The notes: generated from the sequence alone by a model not told the origin. A stretch of 9,596 bases of DNA from Candidatus Gastranaerophilales bacterium (GCA_947589525.1 CANQAW010000055.1:1-9596); one strand, 5' to 3'. Positions 1-5,639 are shown, numbered from the stretch's first letter. Program-made: numbers and translations.

Positions 1-90
1 TGGCTTTGCGCTTTTTGTTCAAGCGCCAATCAAAGAAAAGAATAAAAGTACCAAAAAAGAAAAGAAATAAAGGCTTGATTGAATATGGGT
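1..90 (-). repeat. Outer end of a mosaic repeat copy, cut by the window edge
   Basis: This non-coding stretch resembles the outer end of the repeat at 9386-9514 in the same + strand direction. Both carry a CAAGCGCC block, then an A/G-rich run, then GGCTTG.TT.AAT.TGGG (72-89 here, 9497-9514 there, 15 of 18 positions identical). A short hairpin, GCGCTT (8-13) with AAGCGC (21-26), sits at the edge. Bases 26-58 recur exactly at 1266-1298. The core of this copy would lie to the left of the window. It is oriented opposite to the copy that begins near 127, so the two outer ends face each other across about 40 bp. I see no gene in it. Confidence 0.55.
26..58 (+). repeat. 33-bp direct repeat, copy 1
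   Basis: A/G-rich 33-bp sequence beginning CCAATCAAAGAAAAGAATAA and ending in six A residues. It is identical to 1266-1298. Together the two copies bracket the left mosaic repeat and the ORF6N gene. Confidence 0.9.
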
Positions 91-126
91 AAATAACATA
101 AATAGTATTTAATTTTGTATTTTTGA

Positions 127-541
127 ATTAAACCAAGCCATTTTTTTTCTTTCTTTTCTGTTCATTTTTCTTTTGCTCCTGTAAAATCAAAGATTTCTAC
201 GCACCCCAAGGGTATTTCCATTTCCTAAATTCGCCAAAGGCTCATTAAGGAAATGTGGGTATCGCTATCGTAGTGCTTAGAGCTTGCTCAACGCAACCTC
301 TATCGCACCGGCTTCGCGCATTCTTTGCGTTACGGCGTATGAGTGAAAGAAAGAAAGCGGTAGCCGAGGTGAAGCAAACGACTTGTGTTGAACAAGGCGA
401 TTTGCGAAACCGTACGATTGCGACGTGGGACGAAGTCCCTCAGGAGCAAAGAAAAATGAACAAAAAAATAAATAAAAGAAAAAGTACAAAAGAGATAAAG
501 AACAAAAAATATCTTGATTAAAAATCAAGATATTTTTTTAT
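127..541 (+). repeat. Left mosaic repeat copy, ending in a hairpin
   Basis: This gene-free region is built from pieces shared with 9211-9514, mostly in inverted orientation. Bases 329-423 match the reverse complement of 9386-9480 over 95 bp with 4 mismatches, and 372-423 is a 52-bp exact match. Bases 424-541 match the reverse complement of about 9211-9325 more loosely and end in the same hairpin. The outer end (127-158) matches the reverse complement of about 9481-9510. Compared with the right copy, the left one carries about 170 extra bases (159-328). Part of that extra segment (158-180) is an inverted copy of 440-461, so the element is itself a patchwork. The core is clearly richer in G+C than neighbouring DNA. 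No coding function is supported. Confidence 0.85.
504..541 (+). terminator. A/T-rich perfect hairpin, copy 1
   Basis: A 16-bp perfect stem (504-519 with 523-538) with an AAA loop. It is flanked by an A run on one side and a T run on the other, so it could end transcription in either direction. It is the inner boundary of the left mosaic repeat. Bases 506-541 are identical to 1216-1251, and a near copy in opposite orientation lies at 9211-9244. Confidence 0.7.
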
Positions 542-560
542 GCAATATTACTTGTCTTTA

Positions 561-569
561 TGATACAAT
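561..569 (+). promoter_or_regulatory. Possible extended -10 promoter for the ORF6N gene
   Basis: TGATACAAT fits an extended -10 element (TGnTAnAAT). It ends 7 nt before the in-frame GTG at 577, where the ORF6N-type sequence begins, so the transcript would have almost no leader. No convincing -35 box is seen, and there is no Shine-Dalgarno sequence before the GTG. Confidence 0.35.
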
Positions 570-576
570 CACTTTT

Positions 577-639
577 GTGAATGAAGTTGCGGAAATTAAG
601 AATTTAATTTATACAATCAGAGGTCGGAAAGTAATGCTC
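577..639 (+). pseudogene. Displaced N-terminal piece of the ORF6N gene
   Basis: This frame encodes VNEVAEIKNLIYTIRGRKVM followed by L. That is the usual opening of ORF6N domains: a helix, then the I.RG..VML strand, normally continued directly by DSDLA.LYGVET. Here the continuation is found only at 768, in a different frame, after a 128-bp insert. If the insert were absent, 637-639 would join 768 and the domain would be intact. Reading on from 577 in its own frame gives unrelated residues and a stop at 811-813. The piece is therefore part of a disrupted gene unless a frameshift or other recoding event occurs. The frame is open upstream to a TTG at 514 inside the hairpin, but GTG 577 is the more natural start. 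Confidence 0.75.
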
Positions 640-767
640 CTGTGGGTATCTCGGCTTCGTTCACTTTTGCTTACGCTAAAAGTTCACTGCCTCGATTATC
701 CTACGTCGCAATTCAACAGTTACGCCCCGTCCTCATCGGACGTGGCTTCACTCTGGCTAACGCATTT
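640..767 (+). repeat. 128-bp G+C-richer insert within the ORF6N gene
   Basis: The insert is defined by comparison with the expected ORF6N order VML-DSDLAMLYG. The left flank ends at 639 and the domain resumes at 768 (the left edge may be one base earlier). By my count 64 of 128 bases are G or C, far above the flanks. Pieces resemble the mosaic repeats. TGTGGGTATC (641-650) also occurs at 254-263. Bases 653-676 resemble 310-336. CCTACGTCGCAAT (700-712) matches the reverse complement of 417-429 at 12 of 13 positions. Two hairpins are visible: ACTTTT/AAAAGT around 663-683, and CGTCC/GGACG at 729-743. The length is not a multiple of three, so it shifts the frame. No clear target-site duplication is seen. 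Confidence 0.7.
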
Positions 768-1217
768 GATTCCGACCTTGCAATGTTATACGGAGTTGAA
801 ACAAAAACATTAAATAGAGCAGTTAAAAGGAATATTCAAAGATTTCCTTCGCATTTTATGTTTCAATTAACAAAAGAAGAATGGACAAATTTAAGGTACC
901 AATTTGGCACCTTTAAAAATGACATAAGAAAATATCTTCCCTATGTCTTCACCGAACAAGGTGTTGCAATGTTATCTTCTGTTTTACATTCAGAAAAAGC
1001 TATTCAAATAAATATTCAAATTATGGATACTTTTGTCAAAATGAGAAGATTAGCTCTTGAACATAATGACCTAAAAGAACAAATTGCTGAATTAAAAAAA
1101 TATTTCATTCAATACGCAAATGATACAAATTGTGAAATAGACAAAATCAACGAAGCTATTAATTTGCTAATGGATAGAACAAAACCTTCCAAAATCGGGT
1201 TTAAAAATAACAATTAA
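642..1217 (+). CDS. ORF6N-domain protein, N-terminus replaced by repeat-derived sequence
   Basis: ORF6N domains (Pfam PF10543) are found in phage antirepressor-like and chromosomal proteins and are thought to bind DNA. From residue 43 on, this 191-residue frame matches the family closely: DSDLAMLYGVETKTLNRAVK, then RFPSHFMFQLTKEEW, QFGTF, YLPYVFTEQGVAMLSSVL and AIQINIQIMDTFVKMRR. A helical tail follows (about 130-180) ending NEAINLLMDRTKPSKIGF. Residues 1-42 come entirely from the 128-bp insert. The normal first strand (IRGRKVML) is left upstream in another frame (577-639). The start shown is a GTG inside the insert with no good ribosome binding site, so expression is doubtful. The stop codon lies in the foot of the downstream hairpin. 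The gene is either broken or survives with a new N-terminus. Confidence 0.75.
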   Translation: MGISASFTFAYAKSSLPRLSYVAIQQLRPVLIGRGFTLANAFDSDLAMLYGVETKTLNRAVKRNIQRFPSHFMFQLTKEEWTNLRYQFGTFKNDIRKYLPYVFTEQGVAMLSSVLHSEKAIQINIQIMDTFVKMRRLALEHNDLKEQIAELKKYFIQYANDTNCEIDKINEAINLLMDRTKPSKIGFKNNN

Positions 1218-1251
1218 AATATCTTGATTAAAAATCAAGATATTTTTTTAT
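1216..1251 (+). terminator. A/T-rich perfect hairpin, copy 2, after the ORF6N gene
   Basis: Identical to 506-541 over 36 bp. It forms a 14-bp stem (1216-1229 with 1233-1246) with an AAA loop, followed by further T residues. It overlaps the TAA stop of the ORF6N frame and would act as that gene's terminator. The two identical hairpins bracket the ORF6N gene as direct repeats. Confidence 0.75.
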
Positions 1252-1265
1252 ACACAATAAAAAAC

Positions 1266-1298
1266 CCAATCAAAGAAAAGAATAAAAGTACCAAAAAA
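1266..1298 (+). repeat. 33-bp direct repeat, copy 2
   Basis: Identical to 26-58. It lies just downstream of the second hairpin copy (1216-1251), so a hairpin end and an outer-end piece of the mosaic repeat sit side by side here without the G+C-richer core between them. Confidence 0.9.
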
Positions 1299-1353
1299 AG
1301 AATTAATCAAATTAACTATACCTTTTTCCAATACATTTTTGCATATCTGAATA

Positions 1354-1359
1354 TATAAT
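1354..1359 (+). promoter_or_regulatory. -10 box (TATAAT) for the 57-residue gene
   Basis: A perfect TATAAT lies 21 nt before the ATG at 1381. It would start transcription near 1366, just ahead of the AAAGGAG ribosome binding site (1367-1373). I find no good -35 hexamer at normal spacing. Confidence 0.4.
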
Positions 1360-1380
1360 CCTTACGAAAGGAGATTAATT

Positions 1381-1554
1381 ATGCAACACGAAAACAAAAA
1401 CAACACAAAAGAAAAAACAAACGAAACAAAAGAACACACAAACGGTGAAAAGGCAAAACAAAAAAGCAGTCAAAGCAAACAAACTACAGACAGCGTAGCA
1501 AAAGGCACAAAAGAAAAAATGCAAAATAACGCAAACCAAACAAAAAAATCATAA
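1381..1554 (+). CDS. 57-residue, very polar, probably disordered protein of unknown function
   Basis: ATG 1381 follows a strong Shine-Dalgarno sequence, AAAGGAG (1367-1373), with a 7-nt spacer. The frame runs 57 codons to TAA at 1552. The gene has a TATAAT box upstream and a rho-independent terminator downstream (1611-1634), so it looks like a complete one-gene transcript. The product begins MQHENKNNTKEKTNETKEHT and ends NANQTKKS. It consists almost only of Lys, Asn, Thr, Gln, Glu, Ser, Ala and Gly. It has about 13 lysines, one valine, and no Leu, Ile, Phe, Tyr, Trp, Cys, Pro or Arg. Such a chain should not fold alone. It has no signal peptide or membrane segment. It recalls small hydrophilic stress proteins only in general composition. 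I do not recognise a family. Confidence 0.7.
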   Translation: MQHENKNNTKEKTNETKEHTNGEKAKQKSSQSKQTTDSVAKGTKEKMQNNANQTKKS

Positions 1555-1610
1555 TATTATCCCGTTTAAATTTCCTTGTGCTGTAGCGGATATTATATGC
1601 TTATGTTTAG

Positions 1611-1634
1611 CGGCTTGTATTTGCAAGCCGTTTT
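1611..1634 (+). terminator. Rho-independent terminator after the 57-residue gene
   Basis: A 7-bp stem CGGCTTG (1611-1617) with CAAGCCG (1624-1630), a 6-nt loop and a TTTT tail. It lies 57 nt after the stop codon. The tail is short, but the stem is G+C-rich for this genome. Confidence 0.75.
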
Positions 1635-1751
1635 AACTTGTTACGACTTGATATTTTTGTTAACTTTTGTAAAAAATGATTGAAAAATACTAAAGAAACA
1701 TTAAAAATTACCGTAAATATTAGTGTTAAAACAATGGAGGCAATGACAATT

Positions 1752-2798
1752 ATGGGTATGGCAGCAAGTCAGGCAAGGTTTCTGGGTTTAACAGCAAGAA
1801 AAAGTAACGTTGAATACCAAGGTCAACAAGTTAACCAACAAAGAACAGCTTTGTCGAATGAAAGTGCTAATCTATATAATGAGATGATGGATTTAAATGT
1901 TCCTACACCTCCTTCTACTTCTGATTATTATAAAACAGTATACAAATTGGATAATTCTTCCGATACTTATGCTTCTGAAGATTACACCATAACAAATGTT
2001 GTAAAAACTTATGCTGCGGAAGGTGAATATTTAATCACATTGTCGACAAAAACAAGTCAACTAGCAGCAACTAATACCGCTTATAAGTTACAACACACTA
2101 CTAATGACGGAACAAAATATAATTTCACTCTTACAAGCTCAACCGGCTCTGCAAATTTAACTTACGATTCGTCAAATGAAGATGCGTATAAGGGTGATAA
2201 CGGCTCTTTATTAGTAAATACAAATCAAATTTACAAACTTGATGAGTCTAAAAAATCGGATTTAAAAGGATATAATGAATCCGTTAAAGAAGATGCCGAT
2301 ATCGCATATTTTTATCAGGATGCAAACGGTGTAAACCACTTCTTAACGCAAACAGAATTAGACACAATGAAAAACGGCGATATAAATGCTTCAATTAATC
2401 CGGAATACGCTTATACATACACAAAAGAAACTTCAACGCAAGTTAAAGGCTTCTTGGAAACTTCTTCAAGCGGAAGATACAGTTCAATTACCATTGAAGG
2501 AAACGAAGATTATCCCGAAAATTTAAATAACAGAACATTTAGCTTAAGTTGCGAACAAACATACGATGAAAATGCTTACAATGATGCTTATAATGATTAT
2601 GAATTTGAAAAAACAACTTATGAAAAAACTCTTGCGGATTTAAATGCTAAGACGGAACTTCTTCAAGAACAAGACCAAAGATTAGAATTAAAATTGAAAC
2701 AATTGGATACCGAAGAAAATGCTCTTAAGACCGAAATGGACTCGGTTAAAGAAGTTTTGAAAAATAACGTTGAAAGTACATTCAAAACATTTGCATAA
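1752..2798 (+). CDS. Filament-like protein of the MGMAASQARFLGLTARK family, function unknown
   Basis: The start is ATG 1752, giving 348 residues, because GGAGG at 1736-1740 lies 11 nt upstream and the product then opens with MGMAASQARFLGLTARK. I recall this opening as typical of a multi-copy family in gut Gastranaerophilales. The frame is open upstream to 1680, but ATG 1743 would sit too close to the GGAGG. The N-terminal 50 or so residues and the last 75 or so are helical and heptad-like (C-terminal part from about YEFEKTTYEKTLADL to VKEVLKNNVESTFKTFA). They enclose a Thr/Ser/Asn/Tyr-rich, beta-prone middle without cysteine, apart from one Cys near position 270. There is no signal peptide. 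This layout is shared by flagellin and hook-associated proteins, but I see no direct flagellin motif. The gene stands alone with its own terminator. Confidence 0.75.
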   Translation: MGMAASQARFLGLTARKSNVEYQGQQVNQQRTALSNESANLYNEMMDLNVPTPPSTSDYYKTVYKLDNSSDTYASEDYTITNVVKTYAAEGEYLITLSTKTSQLAATNTAYKLQHTTNDGTKYNFTLTSSTGSANLTYDSSNEDAYKGDNGSLLVNTNQIYKLDESKKSDLKGYNESVKEDADIAYFYQDANGVNHFLTQTELDTMKNGDINASINPEYAYTYTKETSTQVKGFLETSSSGRYSSITIEGNEDYPENLNNRTFSLSCEQTYDENAYNDAYNDYEFEKTTYEKTLADLNAKTELLQEQDQRLELKLKQLDTEENALKTEMDSVKEVLKNNVESTFKTFA

Positions 2799-2816
2799 TA
2801 TAACTAAAGTTTTATT

Positions 2817-2842
2817 GAGCCTGCATCACGCAGGCTCTTTTT
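2817..2842 (+). terminator. Strong rho-independent terminator
   Basis: A perfect 8-bp stem GAGCCTGC (2817-2824) with GCAGGCTC (2830-2837), loop ATCAC, followed by five T residues. It separates the filament-like gene from wecB. Confidence 0.9.
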
Positions 2843-2861
2843 AAATTCGGGTTTTTTATTA

Positions 2862-2890
2862 TTGATAAAAAACTTTTATCAAAGTAAAAT
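2862..2890 (+). promoter_or_regulatory. wecB promoter with an overlapping 21-bp palindrome
   Basis: TTGATA (2862-2867) and TAAAAT (2885-2890) are separated by 17 bp, a good sigma-70-type promoter. Transcription would begin about 2-4 nt before the ATG at 2900, giving a nearly leaderless message. This agrees with the lack of any Shine-Dalgarno sequence. The inverted repeat TTGATAAAA-AAC-TTTTATCAA (2862-2882) covers the -35 box and most of the spacer, a typical place for a repressor operator. It lacks a T run, so it is not an obvious terminator. Confidence 0.55.
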
Positions 2891-2899
2891 TAGATTATC

Positions 2900-4012
2900 A
2901 TGGATAAAAAGTTAAAAATAGCCCTTGTTTTTGGAACACGTCCCGAAGCGATTAAGATGTGTCCTTTGGTTAAAAAGTTAAAAGAAAACCCTAATTTTAA
3001 AATTATAACAATAGTAACGGCTCAGCATCGCCAAATGCTGGATAGCGTTTTGGATTTATTTGAAATTACTCCGGATTACGATTTAAATTTAATGAAGCCT
3101 AATCAGGATTTGTGGAATCTTTCAAGCGAAATAATCTTAAAAACAAAAGAAGTTTTTGATAAAGAAACACCAGACCTTGTTTTGGTTCACGGCGATACTA
3201 CAACAGCTTCAATGAGTGCAATAAGTGCTTTTTATTCAAGAATTAAAATAGGTCATGTTGAGGCGGGACTTCGTACTTTTGATAAGGATTATCCTTTTCC
3301 CGAAGAATTAAACAGAGTTATAGTTGATGAAATTTCTGATTTAATGTTTGCTCCGACCGACAGAGCCGTAAATAACCTTAAATTAAACAGCAAAAAAGGT
3401 ATTTATAAAACAGGAAACACCGTAATAGATGCTCTTTTATATGTCGTAAAAAATAAAAAAACATCTTTGGATTTTATAGGTTTAAAATCTGATTTAAAAA
3501 CAATCTTACTTACTTCGCACAGGCGGGAAAATTTCGGAAAACCGCTTGAAAATATCTGTCTTGCCATAAAAGATTTAGTTGAAAAATATGATGATATTCA
3601 AGTTGTTTATCCCATGCATTTAAATCCTAATGTTCAAAATACGGCAAGACCCATACTGGAAAATATTGAAAGAGTTAAATTAATTGAACCTTTGGATTAT
3701 GTTCCCTTTTGTAATTTAATGAAAAAATCTCATATAATTTTGACTGATTCGGGAGGCATTCAAGAAGAAGCGCCCGCACTGGGTATTCCTGTTTTAGTTT
3801 TGAGAGATGAAACAGAACGCCCCGAAGCGATTGAATTTGGCGGTGTTAAACTTGCGGGGACAAACAAAGAAAATATTGTAAAAGAAGTCAGCCTTTTGCT
3901 TGACAGTAATCAGGAATATGACAAAATGTCCAAATCAATTAACCCTTATGGCGACGGGAGAGCTTGCGAATATATTGAAAAAATAATACTTGAATATTTT
4001 AAAATTTCCTAA
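2900..4012 (+). CDS. wecB: UDP-N-acetylglucosamine 2-epimerase, non-hydrolysing
   Basis: This cytoplasmic enzyme interconverts UDP-GlcNAc and UDP-ManNAc, the precursor of ManNAc-type sugars in surface polysaccharides. The 370 residues match the usual family length, and the fold is two Rossmann-like GT-B domains. Visible motifs are FGTRPEAIKM (11-20), HGDTTT (97-102), GHVEAGLRT (118-126), PFPEELNR (132-139), TSHRREN (205-211), DSGGIQEEAP (283-292, nucleotide binding) and RDETERPEA (302-310). The family's acidic catalytic residues correspond to Asp99, Glu121 and Glu135. There is no Shine-Dalgarno sequence, and a promoter sits directly upstream. No other polysaccharide gene lies in the window. 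The TAA stop overlaps the TAG stop of the convergent gene on the other strand. Confidence 0.95.
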   Translation: MDKKLKIALVFGTRPEAIKMCPLVKKLKENPNFKIITIVTAQHRQMLDSVLDLFEITPDYDLNLMKPNQDLWNLSSEIILKTKEVFDKETPDLVLVHGDTTTASMSAISAFYSRIKIGHVEAGLRTFDKDYPFPEELNRVIVDEISDLMFAPTDRAVNNLKLNSKKGIYKTGNTVIDALLYVVKNKKTSLDFIGLKSDLKTILLTSHRRENFGKPLENICLAIKDLVEKYDDIQVVYPMHLNPNVQNTARPILENIERVKLIEPLDYVPFCNLMKKSHIILTDSGGIQEEAPALGIPVLVLRDETERPEAIEFGGVKLAGTNKENIVKEVSLLLDSNQEYDKMSKSINPYGDGRACEYIEKIILEYFKIS

Positions 4013-4605
4013 AGGTGTCTTTCTTTTTGTTTAATATAGTCTAAATATTTTCCCAAATTGCTTTTATCATTGGGGTTAATTCCTATATGATAATTCACCA
4101 GACTTTTTAAAGGTTCTATGCTTCCTATGCTCATTGAAAGTTCTCCGATTGCAATTAAGGCATCCAGTGAGGGTTTAAGCAAATATGCTTGTTTGTAAAA
4201 ATCTATTGAACCTTCAATGTCTCCGACTTCGGCGGTTGCAGCTCCTCTGCCCAAATAAAATTCAACTTCTTCCCGCAATTCTTCTTCCGACATATTTTTT
4301 GTCGAAGGAAGTTCTATATTCACGCTCGCCGGTGGTGCGGTTTGTTGTACTTGTTGCGGGGTTTGTTCTTGAACAGGCTGTTCTTGTCTTGCCAAAATCT
4401 CTTTTCCTTCTTCTTCGTTTCTTTCTTTTTCGATTTCTTTTAATTCATTTTCCTGCTCAATTTTTTCCGATATCATGTTTATGTTTTCTTGCGATAATCT
4501 GTTTTCTAATTCTTGCTCGTTTAAAATCATTGTTGAAATTGCCAGCATAATAATGCAAAACAATAACATTTTTATCATTCTCATGCTGTATTTATATTTA
4601 TACAT
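4009..4605 (-). CDS. Membrane-anchored TPR-like protein, last gene of the SpoA/ThiF cluster
   Basis: The start chosen is ATG 4605 (198 residues), because AAGGA at 4618-4614 lies 8 nt upstream. The frame is also open to a GTG at 4626. Residues 1-12 are basic and 13-28 are hydrophobic (ending LLFCIIMLAISTMIL), so this is a signal anchor with the rest probably outside the membrane. Residues 29-72 are highly charged with heptad-like spacing, a likely coiled coil. Residues 75-97 are rich in Gln and Pro. Residues about 110-195 contain helix pairs with TPR-like spacing, for example AEVGDIEGSIDFYKQAYLLKP. The gene overlaps the ThiF-like gene by 8 nt, suggesting coupled translation. The function is unknown. 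The build suggests a scaffold or partner protein tied to the membrane. Confidence 0.8.
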   Translation of the reverse strand: MYKYKYSMRMIKMLLFCIIMLAISTMILNEQELENRLSQENINMISEKIEQENELKEIEKERNEEEGKEILARQEQPVQEQTPQQVQQTAPPASVNIELPSTKNMSEEELREEVEFYLGRGAATAEVGDIEGSIDFYKQAYLLKPSLDALIAIGELSMSIGSIEPLKSLVNYHIGINPNDKSNLGKYLDYIKQKERHL

Positions 4606-5332
4606 TCGCATAATCCTTGCAAGCACTGCAATTTGGGTCTTTGCAATAATCTAAAGTAGAAAATCGGCTTTTGTATCCGTCAAAAATCAGCATTTTATTT
4701 GTTAAAAGTTCTCCTCCTATTATTGCTTTTAGAACTTCGTTTGCTTGAATTGAAGAAATAACGCCGTCAATCGGAGAAATTGATTGAGAATTATCCACTC
4801 CCAAAACGGAAGATTTTTGATTAATGCAGGCAAGACAAGCGCTTTTAGACGGAACAATCGTTGTAACTTGCCCTATAAAGCCTTGTGCAGCGCCATGAAC
4901 AAGAATTTTATTATGTCTTAGGGCGATTTCATTTAAAATATATTTTGTTTCAAAAGAATTAAAGCAATCAACTATAATATCGTAATCGCTGATAACTCCA
5001 AAATAATTAAGCTCGTTAAGTTTAATCTTTTCCAGCTCAACTCTGACATCACTGTTAAATTCTCCTATCCAATCTTTAGCAGACATTACTTTTGCTCTGC
5101 CTATGTTTCTGTATTTATGAATTAAGTGAGTGTTTAAGTCTTTTTCATTAAGAACTTTGTCGTCAATTATTTTAATCTGTCCTACACCCAATGCGGACAA
5201 ATTGGCAATTACTCCGGAGCCTAATCCGCCTGCGCCCATTACAATTACTTTTGAATTAAACAGTTTTTCCTGATTTTCAATCGTAATTCCTTCAAGTCCT
5301 ATGTTTCTTTCATATCTTGTTAATTTAGCCAT
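4598..5332 (-). CDS. ThiF/MoeB/HesA-family E1-like adenylating protein with altered active site
   Basis: ThiF/MoeB proteins adenylate the C-terminus of a ubiquitin-like sulfur carrier (ThiS, MoaD) or a related substrate. This 244-residue protein has the family order: RYERN (6-10), the nucleotide loop GAGGLGS (33-39), the acidic pair Asp57-Asp58, Lys81, and a zinc site from CLAC (166-169) and CSAC (235-238). Two conserved positions differ. The usual NLxRQ is DLNTH (65-69), so the active-site Arg is Thr68. The usual DxTDN is DCFNS (122-126), so the Mg-binding Asp is Asn125. There is no cysteine in the 170-230 crossover region, so it resembles MoeB more than thioester-forming E1s. No ThiS or MoaD gene is nearby. 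It overlaps both neighbours by 8 nt. It could be a divergent adenylase or a pseudoenzyme. Confidence 0.85.
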   Translation of the reverse strand: MAKLTRYERNIGLEGITIENQEKLFNSKVIVMGAGGLGSGVIANLSALGVGQIKIIDDKVLNEKDLNTHLIHKYRNIGRAKVMSAKDWIGEFNSDVRVELEKIKLNELNYFGVISDYDIIVDCFNSFETKYILNEIALRHNKILVHGAAQGFIGQVTTIVPSKSACLACINQKSSVLGVDNSQSISPIDGVISSIQANEVLKAIIGGELLTNKMLIFDGYKSRFSTLDYCKDPNCSACKDYANV

Positions 5333-5618
5333 TTTGCTCTATATCTTTATTTTCTACAATTTCTACTATCTTTATTCCGTAATTATCTTCAAGCGCAACA
5401 ATTTGAGCTTTTGCAATTAAAATATCGTCAACATAGACATCAATGGGTTCTTCGTTTGTTTTATCGAGCATTATAACAGAACCTTCATCGCACTCTATTG
5501 CATCTTTTAATGTTACACGTGCTTTTCCTAATTCTGCGCAAAGTGTCACTTCAACATTTGCAACTTTTGAAATGTTGTTAAAATCAACTTCTTTTGTAAG
5601 GCTTGTTCCTTCGCTCAT
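5325..5618 (-). CDS. FliN/SctQ-like SpoA-domain protein
   Basis: SpoA domains form the C-ring of flagella and the sorting platform of type III secretion systems. Residues about 21-88 of this 97-residue protein follow the FliN C-terminal pattern closely: VEVTLCAELGKARVTLKDAI, then GSVIMLDKTNEEPIDVYVDDILIAKAQIV with a LEDNYGIKIVEIV ending. The part before it is short, so it is essentially a bare SpoA domain, shorter than typical FliN (about 110-150 residues). ATG 5618 follows a strong AGGGGAG (5629-5623), and a promoter lies upstream. It is the first gene of a three-gene cluster with a ThiF-like and a TPR-like protein. No other flagellar or secretion gene is in the window. Whether it serves a flagellum, a secretion system or something else cannot be decided here. 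Confidence 0.85.
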   Translation of the reverse strand: MSEGTSLTKEVDFNNISKVANVEVTLCAELGKARVTLKDAIECDEGSVIMLDKTNEEPIDVYVDDILIAKAQIVALEDNYGIKIVEIVENKDIEQNG

Positions 5619-5639
5619 TAAACTCCCCTGTTTATTTTA

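Noticed and set aside
255..521. Open frame across the left repeat ending ...KNKKYLD
   Set aside because: The matching right repeat has a similar ending, but the frames in the shared core differ and indels are not multiples of three. The similarity is in DNA, not protein. No ribosome binding site is seen.
514..813. 99-codon frame beginning at a TTG in the hairpin
   Set aside because: Only residues from about 577 to 639 resemble ORF6N. After the insert the frame reads unrelated sequence. It is treated as the displaced N-terminal fragment rather than a separate gene.
26..1298. CRISPR array from the short direct repeats
   Set aside because: There are only two copies of each repeat, separated by hundreds of bases including a gene. 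No regular spacing exists.
4598..5332. Assignment as thiF or moeB proper
   Set aside because: Two active-site positions differ, no thiamine or molybdopterin genes are nearby, and the neighbours are a SpoA protein and a TPR-like protein. Only the family is named.
5325..5618. Assignment as flagellar fliN
   Set aside because: The SpoA fold is clear, but the protein is short and no flagellar gene lies in the window. A type III secretion or unrelated role is equally possible.
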